Source: Ruminiclostridium sp. (GTDB taxonomy: Bacteria; Bacillota_A; Clostridia; Oscillospirales; Ruminococcaceae). From it: DNA of 39,972 bases. A model generated the notes under the pieces. That model did no database searches. It saw only the letters and a list, made by a program, of their open reading frames with translations, and was not told the origin of the DNA. Positions 32,476 to 39,972 of this stretch are shown here, one piece after another. How positions within the stretch are numbered: the stretch's first letter is position 1; every line of letters starts with the position of its first letter. The stretch is taken from NCBI GenBank assembly GCA_017550775.1, contig JAFZOA010000700.1:1-39972 (forward strand). Direction: 5' to 3'. Made by a program: the position numbers and the translations under genes.

Positions 32476-32605
32476 GCGTAAATAATTTGCTTGTTTATCC
32501 ATCTACAACCCTCTTTCAGCTCATTACATCGAAGAATAAGAACAGGCTTCAGAAGCAGCCGTATCGCATGACTACCCTTAAAAAGAAGAAAGTTCCCCGC
32601 GGGGG

Positions 32606-32634
32606 TTGAAAGATAAATATATATATGTTATAAT
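32606..32634 (+). promoter_or_regulatory. Sigma-A promoter of the CmpB-family gene
   Basis: TTGAAA (32606-32611) and TATAAT (32629-32634) on the plus strand with a 17-base spacer. A CCCCGCGGGG palindrome just upstream could be an operator. Confidence 0.82.
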
Positions 32635-32702
32635 ACATACAGACTCAGAGACGCCTTACGGAAGGCAATGCCGGGCGTATCACATCGGGAGGGCAGCAGT
32701 AT

Positions 32703-33341
32703 ATGAAAAAATTCTATAATGATTATCTTGATTCCGTAATAAAGCCGGAGAGAAGCCTGTTTGCAGGCATAGTATTTCTTGTCGTCGTGATAAGCGGCGT
32801 TTCCGGCTGGGTTTACGAATACATATTCTACTGGATAAACGGCGGCTTCGACAAATTCTACTGGCGCGGAGGGAACTTCCTTCCGTGGATAAATATTTAT
32901 GCCTACGGCTCGCTGATGATATGGTTCCTGACCCTTAAGCTGAAAAGAAAACCGCTGCTTGTATTTATCATAAGCTCTGTGTCCACCGGTATTCTTGAAT
33001 TCTTCGCCGGGCTCGGAGTATATCTTATCACCGGTCTTAAATACTGGAACTACGATACCGAGATACTCGGTTTCGGGAGCATATACGGGTTTGTGTGTCT
33101 GCGCAGCGTTCTGATGTTCGGGATATTAGGGCTGTTCCTCGTTTATGTCATACTGCCGGGAGTATATTACCTTGCGATGAAGCTTCCGAAGAAGGTTTTC
33201 CTTGTGACAGCCGTGATACTGTTTGCTGTTTTTCTCGGAGACGATATCTACAACCTCATTTTCGCAAATCTCTTCTCGCTTCCGGGCGCTCAGGATGTTT
33301 ACAAGAGCATAGGCTTCAACTTTATGGACTATACGCGGTGA
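32703..33341 (+). CDS. CmpB-family (putative ABC-transporter type IV) membrane protein
   Basis: The 212-residue protein has about six membrane helices. It carries the family features SGWVYEYIFYWI (about 33-44), an aromatic/Gly loop ending NIYAYGSLMI, EFFAGLGVYLI (about 98-108) and a W-N-Y-D segment before GSIYGFVC. The role of this family is not established. GGGAGG lies before the ATG. No ATPase gene is adjacent. It stands alone behind its own promoter. Confidence 0.82.
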   Translation: MKKFYNDYLDSVIKPERSLFAGIVFLVVVISGVSGWVYEYIFYWINGGFDKFYWRGGNFLPWINIYAYGSLMIWFLTLKLKRKPLLVFIISSVSTGILEFFAGLGVYLITGLKYWNYDTEILGFGSIYGFVCLRSVLMFGILGLFLVYVILPGVYYLAMKLPKKVFLVTAVILFAVFLGDDIYNLIFANLFSLPGAQDVYKSIGFNFMDYTR

Positions 33342-33476
33342 CAAACGAAAAGCACTGTAAAAGAATAGCGCAGTGTATTTGTCAGGCGGATAATTACCCG
33401 CTGTCCCTTCACCGCATAACACCCGTTTTTTCAAGGAGCCGGACGAATAATGTACAACCATTGTCCGGGAGCAGGA

Positions 33477-33653
33477 TCAAGCAAAATAAAATCCCGCAGA
33501 GCCGCTGTTCAAGCGACTTTGCGGGCCATCCAAGCGGTCGGACATACTTGAATTAATAAGAACACTATCAGCAGCCGGTTTAACATCTTCAAAATTTATT
33601 TCAGCGTTCTTCAAATCATCATAATATTCTTTGAGAGCTGCTCCGAACACCAT
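33477..33653 (-). pseudogene. Short frame of 58 codons, probably a gene remnant
   Basis: The reading MVFGAALKEYYDDLKNAEIN continues to a 58-residue end, with its last third lying on the terminator hairpin. Upstream, other frames hold more protein-like pieces (MPDMLYCRSCPENFCES and FVEAIIEARAQWC), as if one gene were broken by frame changes. No ribosome site lies before the ATG. I do not recognise the family. An intact noncoding RNA is the alternative. Confidence 0.35.
33493..33525 (-). terminator. Terminator of the orphan minus-strand transcript
   Basis: CCCGCA and TGCGGG form the outer stem, GCCGCT and AGCGAC the inner stem. On the minus strand it is followed by ATTTTATTTTGC. It fits the transcript from the promoter at 33817-33845. 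Confidence 0.8.
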
Positions 33654-33816
33654 TGTGCCCGCGCTTCGATAATTGCCTCAACAAACGAACTTTCACAGAA
33701 ATTCTCCGGACAGCTTCGGCAATACAGCATATCCGGCATCCCTGATTTGCTATTTTGCAAGTATTATTCGGAACGGATTTTGCTTTTTACCATTTGATCG
33801 CGTACTCTGCATCGCT

Positions 33817-33845
33817 ATTATACTACAAATTTTAAGATATTGCAA
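33817..33845 (-). promoter_or_regulatory. Sigma-A promoter of an orphan transcript
   Basis: TTGCAA (33840-33845) and TATAAT (33817-33822) on the minus strand with a 17-base spacer, the same boxes as the moxR promoter. The transcript of about 330 bases to the terminator contains no intact long frame. Confidence 0.7.
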
Positions 33846-33986
33846 GCATTTTCATACAGGACTTTGATAGCGCTTTTCTTTGCAACGATAATAGTAATGA
33901 TGTTTGGACTATTTAACATGTTTTATTCAAATTCATACACGGGATTATTGAGCAGATACGATATGTCTATGATACCCGTATACATA

Positions 33987-36521
33987 TCAGCCTATCTTTT
34001 TTACCCTGAACCCCCGTTTATCGGTTATTTCAAGAGCAGGATTGACCGCAAGCAGCTCTTTCTTGTCCTCATCGCTCAAATTTGCAACAAGATATTCCAA
34101 TGATGTAAGCTCTTTCAAAGGTTCAATGTCTATAGAAAGATACGGGGCATTGGTCACTGATGACAATCCCGAACTCAGATACAGCTCCTCCAGATTTTTT
34201 AGCGATCTGAGCTCGCTCAGGTCGGTGATCCCGGTATCATTGATATGAAGTACGGTCAGTGCTTGCAGACTTCCTACTCCGTTAAGGCTCGTAAGGTTTT
34301 TATTATTGTTGACATTAAGCTCCTTAAGATACACATGATCCTCAAGGGGGCTCAGATCTGTAATGTTACAATATGCCATATCCAGCTTTTCCAGCCCACG
34401 GACATTTTTTAACGGCGAAATATCAGTAAGCCGCGAATTGCTTGTAAGAGTAAGGTACTTCAGATCGGGAAGCGTTTTCACTGCCGAAATGTCGGTCAGA
34501 TCTGTATTTGTCAGTCCCAAATCATAAAGATAATTGAGACCGGTAAGAGCCGCTATGCTTTTTATGGAACTTCCGGAGATATGTAACAATTCAAGCTCTC
34601 TTAACGAACCCAACGAAGAAAAGTCCTCGAGCCGGTCGCACTCCAATACGGAAAGTTTCGTCAACCCGGTACATTCTTTTATCGGCGAAATGTCTTCGAG
34701 CCTTGTCAGTCCTGACAAATGCAGGTCTTTAAGCTCAGACAGCTTTCCGATAGGGGATATATCGGTAAGCTTGCCGGAACCGGCCAATTCAAGCACCTCG
34801 ATATTGGTCAGCTCCGAAAGTGCGCTTATATCCTTTAAACTGCTCATGCCCGAAAGCTTGAGAGATGTAAGCTCTGTAAGTCCGGACAATGCGTTTATGT
34901 CCTCAAGCTTTGAGCCATATGATATTCTGAGACTTTCAAGGTTTTTAAGCTTTGCAAGCGGTTTGATATTTGTGACATTTTTGATACTTATATCCAGATT
35001 TTGCAGATATCTGAATTTCCCGATAAGCTTGATATCATCATCCGTCAGATCATCGTATATGGACAGCTTTTCCGCGTCTGTACTGTATTCCTTTCCGGCT
35101 ATCGTAACGGTTTCAAGGACGAACTCCGCGTTCTCATCTTCCGTTTCCTCCGGGTCTTCGGTCGCAACCGTTGTTTCGGGAGCCGTTTCAGTCGTTGTTT
35201 CGACCGTTGTTTCAACTGTTGTTTCGGGTTCAGCTTCGGTCGTTGTTTCGGCTGTCATTTCTGGAGCCGCCGTTTCGGACACGGTCGTATCTTCGGCTGC
35301 CGCAGCAGTTGTCGTCACCGCCGAGGTAGTAGTCGTGGGTGCCGTTGTTGCCGCGGTCTCAATCTTTTTATTATTGCCGCCGAGCAGTAAGACAGTCAAC
35401 CCGACCGAAAGACCGACAAGTGCCGCTCCTGCTGCACAACCGATCACTATTTTCTTAACCTTGCCGTTTTTTTCCGGAGCATTCTGCAAAGCTACCGTGT
35501 TGGATACATCTTCGGGCTCCCTGTACGCGGGCGGCGGAAGAGTAACGCCTTTCGGTGGAAGCTTACCGAGAGACGGGTCTTTGTCTATCAGCAGGGCGGT
35601 GCCTTCGTCCGGATCGTGCACTTTGACCTGCATAGAAGCGTTGTTCTGAAGAGCGTCCGCAAGCTCACGTATATTCTGATACCTGTCCTTCGCGAGCACC
35701 TGCATACCCTTCATTATCGCATCGTTGATGTGAGCGGGAACATCGGCGTATGCAGACGGCGGTTCAAGGTCGTCCTGGATCGTTCTCTCGACGGATTCCT
35801 CCGGCACCATGCCCGTTATACAATAATACAGAGTCGCACAAAAAGCATATACATCGGTGAATGCGCCCTGCCTGCCCTTGCTGTTATACTGCTCGATCGG
35901 AGCATAGCTGCGCTTTACCAGCACCGAGAGCTCCTTGTTATCGCCGTATTCGCGCGCGGCTCCGAAATCGAACAGGGTCAGGGTGCCGTCGCTTCTGAGC
36001 ATTATGTTTGAGGGGCTTATATCACGGTGTACTATCCCCTTCTCATGAACTTTCTCCAATGCGGACATGATAGGGAGAGCCTTTGCACAAAGCTCTGCCG
36101 CCGGCATTTTCCCGTTCTGCTTAACATAGTCCTTAAGCGTCACTCCGTCGAGATAATCCATAATTATGTATGCGGTGCCGCTCTCCTCGAAAAACTCATG
36201 GACGCCGACTATACCGTTTACTCCGCTGAACTGCGCGAGAGCACGGGCTTCGTTCAGAAATTTGCCCTTCCATTCGGAATAGAAGCCCTCATACTCCGCT
36301 TTGTTCAGGGTGATACCGTTGGTCGTTGACACATTGCGGCTCACATAACCGTACGGGAAGTATTCCTTGATCGCTACGTCACGCGCGAGTTTGTGATCGT
36401 ATCCCCTATATGTGATTCCAAATCCGCCGGAACCGAGACATTCATTTATCGTGAACCGTCCGTTGTAAAGATTCGTCCCCGGCTGAAGCACCGTAAGATC
36501 CGGTCCTGTCATATTACTCAT
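33987..36521 (-). CDS. Transmembrane Ser/Thr protein kinase with extracellular leucine-rich repeats
   Basis: The 844-residue protein has an N-terminal eukaryotic-type kinase domain (about 20-295): glycine loop GSGGFG (30-35), Lys52 in VAIKEYFP, HRDISPSN (catalytic Asp167; the usual Lys two places later is Ser), DFG (Asp185) and YAPIEQY in place of APE. After a proline/acidic linker there is one membrane helix (about 358-381), then a Thr/Glu-rich stalk (about 388-470) and a C-terminal domain of about 15 leucine-rich repeats of 21-23 residues (about 480-840; pattern L-x-x-L-x-L-S-x-x-x-x-L-x-D-I-S). This puts a repeat sensor outside and the kinase inside. GGAGG lies before the ATG, and the start overlaps the PP2C stop by eight bases. 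Confidence 0.93.
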   Translation of the reverse strand: MSNMTGPDLTVLQPGTNLYNGRFTINECLGSGGFGITYRGYDHKLARDVAIKEYFPYGYVSRNVSTTNGITLNKAEYEGFYSEWKGKFLNEARALAQFSGVNGIVGVHEFFEESGTAYIIMDYLDGVTLKDYVKQNGKMPAAELCAKALPIMSALEKVHEKGIVHRDISPSNIMLRSDGTLTLFDFGAAREYGDNKELSVLVKRSYAPIEQYNSKGRQGAFTDVYAFCATLYYCITGMVPEESVERTIQDDLEPPSAYADVPAHINDAIMKGMQVLAKDRYQNIRELADALQNNASMQVKVHDPDEGTALLIDKDPSLGKLPPKGVTLPPPAYREPEDVSNTVALQNAPEKNGKVKKIVIGCAAGAALVGLSVGLTVLLLGGNNKKIETAATTAPTTTTSAVTTTAAAAEDTTVSETAAPEMTAETTTEAEPETTVETTVETTTETAPETTVATEDPEETEDENAEFVLETVTIAGKEYSTDAEKLSIYDDLTDDDIKLIGKFRYLQNLDISIKNVTNIKPLAKLKNLESLRISYGSKLEDINALSGLTELTSLKLSGMSSLKDISALSELTNIEVLELAGSGKLTDISPIGKLSELKDLHLSGLTRLEDISPIKECTGLTKLSVLECDRLEDFSSLGSLRELELLHISGSSIKSIAALTGLNYLYDLGLTNTDLTDISAVKTLPDLKYLTLTSNSRLTDISPLKNVRGLEKLDMAYCNITDLSPLEDHVYLKELNVNNNKNLTSLNGVGSLQALTVLHINDTGITDLSELRSLKNLEELYLSSGLSSVTNAPYLSIDIEPLKELTSLEYLVANLSDEDKKELLAVNPALEITDKRGFRVKKIG
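35150..35350 (-). repeat. Low-complexity Thr/Glu stalk coding repeat
   Basis: Near-identical GTTGTTTC / GTCGTTGTTTCG units (plus-strand reading) encode repeated TTVE / ETT words in the stalk of the kinase between its membrane helix and repeat domain. Such stretches change length easily between strains. Confidence 0.7.
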
Positions 36522-37236
36522 TAGAGCCTCCTATTATTATAGCCGCAGCCGTATTATTATCGCTTTTCGGGGTCATTCTCCCGTCAACGACTCTTCTCAT
36601 GGAACGAAGCCACTCACCGGCATCGGACGATCCTTCAAGGCACTTTTGCATCTCAGTTTCAAGTATAAGCTCCCAGAATCCGTCCGAGCAAAGGAGAAAC
36701 GCGTCCCCTTTCCTCACCTCTATCTCACGGAGCTCCGGTTCGTACTTATCGGGATTTCCGAGGACGCGGAGCAGCTTGTTCCTGTCCGCATGACCGCGTA
36801 TCTCATCCGGTGTGATCTCTCCGACATTCACAGCCATTTGCGAAACGCTGTGGTCTGAGCTCTGATACACTATTTTCCCGCCGCGGAACTGATACACTCT
36901 GCTGTCTCCGACATGGGCTGCGACTGCGGTATCGTTATCTGCATAAAGGACCGCCGCCGTGGAGCACATATTTCCGCCGTTCTGCTTCGCAAGTATTTCC
37001 TTATTGGCTTTATACAGAGCCTCTCTGACTTTATCCGCAGTTACCTTGTCAACTCCTATAAGCTCGGACGAGATCACCTTTACCGCAAGCTCAGAAGCCT
37101 GTTTTCCGTTCTCATGACCGCCAAGCCCGTCAGCCACTATTGCGGTTATCGCCTTGCCGAATTCGTTGATGTATACACTGTCCTCATTTTCCTCTCTGCC
37201 GCCTGCGGACGTATAATAAGAAAGACTAACATTCAT
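36514..37236 (-). CDS. PP2C-type Ser/Thr protein phosphatase
   Basis: The 240-residue protein has the PP2C metal motifs in order: REENEDSVYI (about 14-23), VADGLGGHENG (Asp36, Gly37), AHVGDSRVYQF, LLCSDGFWELI (about 183-193) and SDNNTAA near the end. It removes phosphate from Ser/Thr with two metal ions, in the cytosol. GAGAGG lies before the ATG. The stop overlaps the kinase start by eight bases, so it most likely reverses that kinase, as in the PrpC/PrkC pair. Confidence 0.95.
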   Translation of the reverse strand: MNVSLSYYTSAGGREENEDSVYINEFGKAITAIVADGLGGHENGKQASELAVKVISSELIGVDKVTADKVREALYKANKEILAKQNGGNMCSTAAVLYADNDTAVAAHVGDSRVYQFRGGKIVYQSSDHSVSQMAVNVGEITPDEIRGHADRNKLLRVLGNPDKYEPELREIEVRKGDAFLLCSDGFWELILETEMQKCLEGSSDAGEWLRSMRRVVDGRMTPKSDNNTAAAIIIGGSNE

Positions 37237-37397
37237 GTACTCAAACCTCTCTTTATTCTGACATTTAATATGTGTATGTTCGTCTCAGGGCAAGTGCCGT
37301 ATCACCGTCATTATACCGTGAAATAGTCTCACTCTGTCCGGAAGCAGAAATGATGATACGCTGTCCGGCGCATTGGGAACATATTCACAATAGTATA

Positions 37398-37426
37398 ATA
37401 ATAACATATTATGCCGGATTTGTAAA
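37398..37426 (-). promoter_or_regulatory. Sigma-A promoter of the phosphatase-kinase operon
   Basis: TTTACA (37421-37426) and TATTAT (37398-37403) on the minus strand with a 17-base spacer. The leader is about 155 bases. A hairpin-like ACCGATA / TATCGGT pair at about 37445-37472 lies between it and the large upstream gene. Confidence 0.65.
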
Positions 37427-37503
37427 GAAATATTTTTATTATTACCGATATCGGGATAAAAGTGTATCGGTGCTGTAAGGTGTTTGCGTTTCCGGGAAAT
37501 TCT

Positions 37504-39972
37504 CTACTTTACGAAATAAACATACTCGCCGCCGAGACGCAGACGATAAAGCGAGTTTTTCGACGGCTCTGTCTTTTCTGTCTCGCCATAGACTAACAGA
37601 CCGATATATTCCTCCAACGTCAGATCTTTGAATTTCCTGTATTCCTCCGACTCCTTCTGCTCTTTCATCTCTTCCATGAAGGAGTCATATAAATCCTTTA
37701 TCCGCCCGACCGTTTCCGGGTCTGACATTATGATATCATAAGGGTCGGCAAACGTGAGCGAAGCGGACTTTCCGTACCCGATCGTGACCGTGCCGTCCAG
37801 AACATACCCGGCGTTCTCCGGCAGGAAGGACAGACCCGTTCTTGTCCATATCCCGTTCACAAATACCTCCGGCGAGCCTATGTCCGAGTAATTGAGCTTC
37901 ACGCTCTCCTTCGTGTACTTGCTGTTTCTCACCCTTACCGTGAGCTTACCGTCCGCGTTCCTTACCGTGCATCTTCCGCCGAAGAACGTGAGTGCGCTGT
38001 TGCTCACCTTCTTTATCGTGAAGCTTCGGGACGCGGTCTTCTTACCGTATGACACCTTCACAGTGTATTTCCCCGCATCGAGCGTTCTGTCAAGCTCGGC
38101 GACGATACGCTTTCCGCCGCCCGAAAGCAGCAGGCTCTCGTCAACGGAAATGTCCGCGATCTTCTTGCCGTCCTTTGAAATGCAGGCGCTTGTTATGCGC
38201 ACGGGTTCGGTGCCGGTGTTCTTGACGGCGAACGAAACATAGCCGGTGCCTTTCGGGACTGTCTTTTCGTCAGCGGTAACGGATATGGAAGCGGTCCGGC
38301 TTCCGATGTAAAACCCGCCGTAAACGGTCTTTCCGCCCACTTTCATAGCAATGCGGTATTCACCTGCGGTGCGCTGCTTTATGCCGGAAATATCGAAGCT
38401 GAGCTCTGTATCGTAATAAGGCTTTGCGGTCTTGTAGGGCAGAGTTTTGTCGTCCGTCACGCTCACCCATTTGCCGTTCTTATTGTACTCAATGTGGTAT
38501 TTGCCACCCACATTAACGCTCTTCCCGGTATTGTTCCAGAAGAAGCAGTATACCGTCTTTTCGTTGTCGTAGATACGCTGCTCTGCGGGGAGGTAATAAC
38601 GCTCGGAGTACATACGGTAATCATCGACGGTAACATTCGGTTTAAGCTTTCCGTCCTCGTCCTTCGACCAGTAAACATATCTGCCGTTATCGGTGTGCTG
38701 GAGCCGTATAGACTCCTCATGCCGACCCGCCATGAAGAACGAGAACCGGTCGCTTCTCGGCGTGAGGTCGTTCGACATACAGCGCACCTCGTACATAGCG
38801 CCGTCTGCGGTCTCGTCGGAGGCGGACTGCTTTATCGCGTAGTCGGCGTTACCGTCGCAGTTGTAGTCGTCGAACACGAGGCTGAACCTCTCGTGGTAGT
38901 TTTCCTTCTGCGCACCCTCGCCGTCCTTGTAATCTATCGGCGAGCTGTAGGTCGCGGTATATGTCTCGTCAAAGAAGCCGTTGTCGTATTCTGCGGTCTT
39001 TATCCCGCTTTTATCGGTTGTGACATAGCTTCTCGGATAGATCGCGACGTAGCCTGTTCTCCCGTCCGCCATGAATATCGGCGAGACTGCGGCGCTCGTC
39101 TGGCTGCTGAGTGTTCTGAGGTTCGCCTTGCTCAGGAGCTTTTCGACCTGCTTGGTGTCGCGGTAGAAATCGAACAGAGTGTCATACGAGGTATCGCTCG
39201 CGCGGATACCGGTGAGACCGTTTATGAGGTAGTTCCCGCCGCTTCCGTAATCCACAATGCGGCACACGCCGTTTTCCCACCTGCACCGGACAACGACAAG
39301 AGCGCCGCTGTAGTAGTTGTAGAATGTGTTGTAGCCGGAGCCCTTCGGCTCGGCGAAGACGCTGTCCTTGCTTATCCCCTTGACGTCGAAGCCTATCGTG
39401 CAGCAGAACTCCCGCCCGCCGCTTATCAGACCCTCGCCGCGCAGGATATCTCTCTCGGTGGGGAGCGTTTCGCCGTTGAAGCTGTACGAGCCGAGCTTGT
39501 ATTCGCCGGTTTCGTATTTCAGCGTGTCGAGCCACGCGCCCACGAGAGTTGAAGCCGCGTTGAAGTATTCCTCCTCCGTTTTCGGCTCGCTGCACTCCAC
39601 CGTGTATTTCAGCATACGGTCGGGAATTTCATCGCTTTTCGTTTCCGTTCCGATGATCTTTTTGCAGGCCTTGTCGAGAGCGCTGTTCATGGGGTAGGCG
39701 TTATTGTTTATCACGAAATAGTCGTAGAATTTTCCCTTTACGCAGGACACGACGAAGCCTCCGATGTCGCTGGTCCCGTTGATCGTGTAGTGATACTGAT
39801 CGGTGGACGCGTCGGCGGGGAGGATTATCTTCCCGAGGGCAGCGGCGTTTACCTTGTTTACGAAGTCGCGTATGTCGCTTTCGGAGGCGGTGTATCCGTA
39901 CAGCTTCACGCCGCTTCCGATGATCCTCGCATCAGCGGTGTATGAGGTCTGCACCGCGGACGATACCGACAC
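37504..39972 (-). CDS. Large, presumably secreted beta-sandwich protein, partial (N-terminus beyond the right edge)
   Basis: At least 822 residues of the C-terminal part are present and the frame is open to the edge; the GTG at 39972 is probably an internal Val codon. I do not recognise an enzyme. An EF-hand- or FG-GAP-like loop DDYNCDGNADYAIK lies about 370 residues in. Two to three Ig-like beta sandwiches follow (AGEYRIAMKVGGKTVYGGFY, FAVKNTGTEPVRI and AGKYTVKVSYGKKTASRSF), and a charged helical tail (MEEMKEQKESEEYRKF) precedes the end. The style fits a cell-surface or secreted Clostridia protein. It ends with TAG. A gap of 267 bases separates it from the phosphatase, which has its own promoter. 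Confidence 0.7.
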   Translation of the reverse strand: MSVSSAVQTSYTADARIIGSGVKLYGYTASESDIRDFVNKVNAAALGKIILPADASTDQYHYTINGTSDIGGFVVSCVKGKFYDYFVINNNAYPMNSALDKACKKIIGTETKSDEIPDRMLKYTVECSEPKTEEEYFNAASTLVGAWLDTLKYETGEYKLGSYSFNGETLPTERDILRGEGLISGGREFCCTIGFDVKGISKDSVFAEPKGSGYNTFYNYYSGALVVVRCRWENGVCRIVDYGSGGNYLINGLTGIRASDTSYDTLFDFYRDTKQVEKLLSKANLRTLSSQTSAAVSPIFMADGRTGYVAIYPRSYVTTDKSGIKTAEYDNGFFDETYTATYSSPIDYKDGEGAQKENYHERFSLVFDDYNCDGNADYAIKQSASDETADGAMYEVRCMSNDLTPRSDRFSFFMAGRHEESIRLQHTDNGRYVYWSKDEDGKLKPNVTVDDYRMYSERYYLPAEQRIYDNEKTVYCFFWNNTGKSVNVGGKYHIEYNKNGKWVSVTDDKTLPYKTAKPYYDTELSFDISGIKQRTAGEYRIAMKVGGKTVYGGFYIGSRTASISVTADEKTVPKGTGYVSFAVKNTGTEPVRITSACISKDGKKIADISVDESLLLSGGGKRIVAELDRTLDAGKYTVKVSYGKKTASRSFTIKKVSNSALTFFGGRCTVRNADGKLTVRVRNSKYTKESVKLNYSDIGSPEVFVNGIWTRTGLSFLPENAGYVLDGTVTIGYGKSASLTFADPYDIIMSDPETVGRIKDLYDSFMEEMKEQKESEEYRKFKDLTLEEYIGLLVYGETEKTEPSKNSLYRLRLGGEYVYFVK

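Larger units (their letters stand above)
32389..32702. other. Divergent promoter region, 314 bases
   Basis: It holds the WYL gene promoter (32447-32475, minus) and the CmpB-family gene promoter (32606-32634, plus), plus a CCCCGCGGGG palindrome at about 32595-32604. I see no other gene. Confidence 0.6.
33342..33986. other. Intergenic region, 645 bases
   Basis: It contains a minus-strand promoter (33817-33845), a decayed or noncoding transcript and its terminator (33477-33653 and 33493-33525). A plus-strand hairpin (CCGGAC / GTCCGG, about 33438-33469) may end the CmpB-family gene. The piece 33846-33986 lies after the kinase gene; I see no gene in it. Confidence 0.55.

Noticed and set aside
33840..34103. 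Plus-strand frame of 87 codons at the end of the kinase gene
   Set aside because: It overlaps the kinase gene antisense, has no ribosome site, and its end is only a mirror of the repeat domain.
34534..35649. Plus-strand frame of 371 codons rich in Ser and Val
   Set aside because: It is antisense to the LRR and Thr-rich stalk of the kinase; the Val/Ser runs mirror Thr/Glu codons.
38494..39552. Plus-strand frame of 352 codons
   Set aside because: It lies antisense to the large surface protein, whose frame has the better protein features and runs to the edge.
1..39972. tRNA, rRNA, CRISPR arrays, integrases or phage genes
   Set aside because: I looked on both strands by eye and saw none; a tRNA scan and repeat finder would be needed to be certain.

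Overview
The window looks like a chromosome segment of an anaerobic gut or rumen Clostridia bacterium, most likely Oscillospirales (Ruminococcus-like). This rests on the gene types (ferredoxin-hydrogenase-like protein, EFR1-type flavodoxin/ferredoxin, C_GCAxxG_C_C protein, GH2 beta-mannosidase), strong GGAGG ribosome binding sites, and sigma-A promoters with exact 17-base spacers in AT-rich gaps. I see no rRNA, tRNA, CRISPR array, phage or transposase gene. The two short inverted-repeat elements are the only mobile-like DNA. Most genes lie on the minus strand, so the layout is best read from right to left.

Left part (1-10 kb, all minus). An operon of a DivIVA-like coiled-coil protein and a ferredoxin/[FeFe]-hydrogenase-like protein (cut by the window edge) follows a hypothetical gene and a small phosphodiesterase gene that carries an in-frame TAG. 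Next is a two-gene unit of a 61-residue charged protein and a membrane Cache protein with a degenerate GGDEF domain, behind a structured leader of about 300 bases. Then comes a MoxR ATPase - DUF58 - TgpA-like transglutaminase operon, whose moxR also carries an in-frame TAG.

Middle (10-21 kb). A plus-strand TetR regulator with its own operator precedes a phytoene-desaturase-like FAD oxidoreductase and a membrane-anchored alpha/beta hydrolase. Facing them on the minus strand are an SDR dehydrogenase and a stand-alone HHxxxDG condensation-type acyltransferase, overlapping by 8 bases. Upstream of these is a complete peptide ABC importer operon (oppD-oppF-oppA-oppB-oppC), preceded by a heptamer inverted-repeat element.

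21-32 kb. A beta-mannosidase heads a same-strand run with a HAD phosphatase, a TIM-barrel sugar isomerase and a serine hydrolase. After this come a deleted P-loop kinase pseudogene, a Thr-rich lipoprotein, a 50-residue membrane peptide, a cysK-methyltransferase pair, a MITE-like element, and redox genes (EFR1, C_GCAxxG_C_C) next to a WYL regulator.

Right end (32-40 kb). A CmpB-family membrane protein is followed by a promoter-to-terminator unit with no intact gene. Then comes a PP2C phosphatase overlapping a transmembrane Ser/Thr kinase with an outside leucine-rich-repeat domain, and finally a large presumably secreted protein cut by the right edge. The kinase/phosphatase pair, the degenerate GGDEF unit and the two amber-interrupted genes are the most noteworthy parts.
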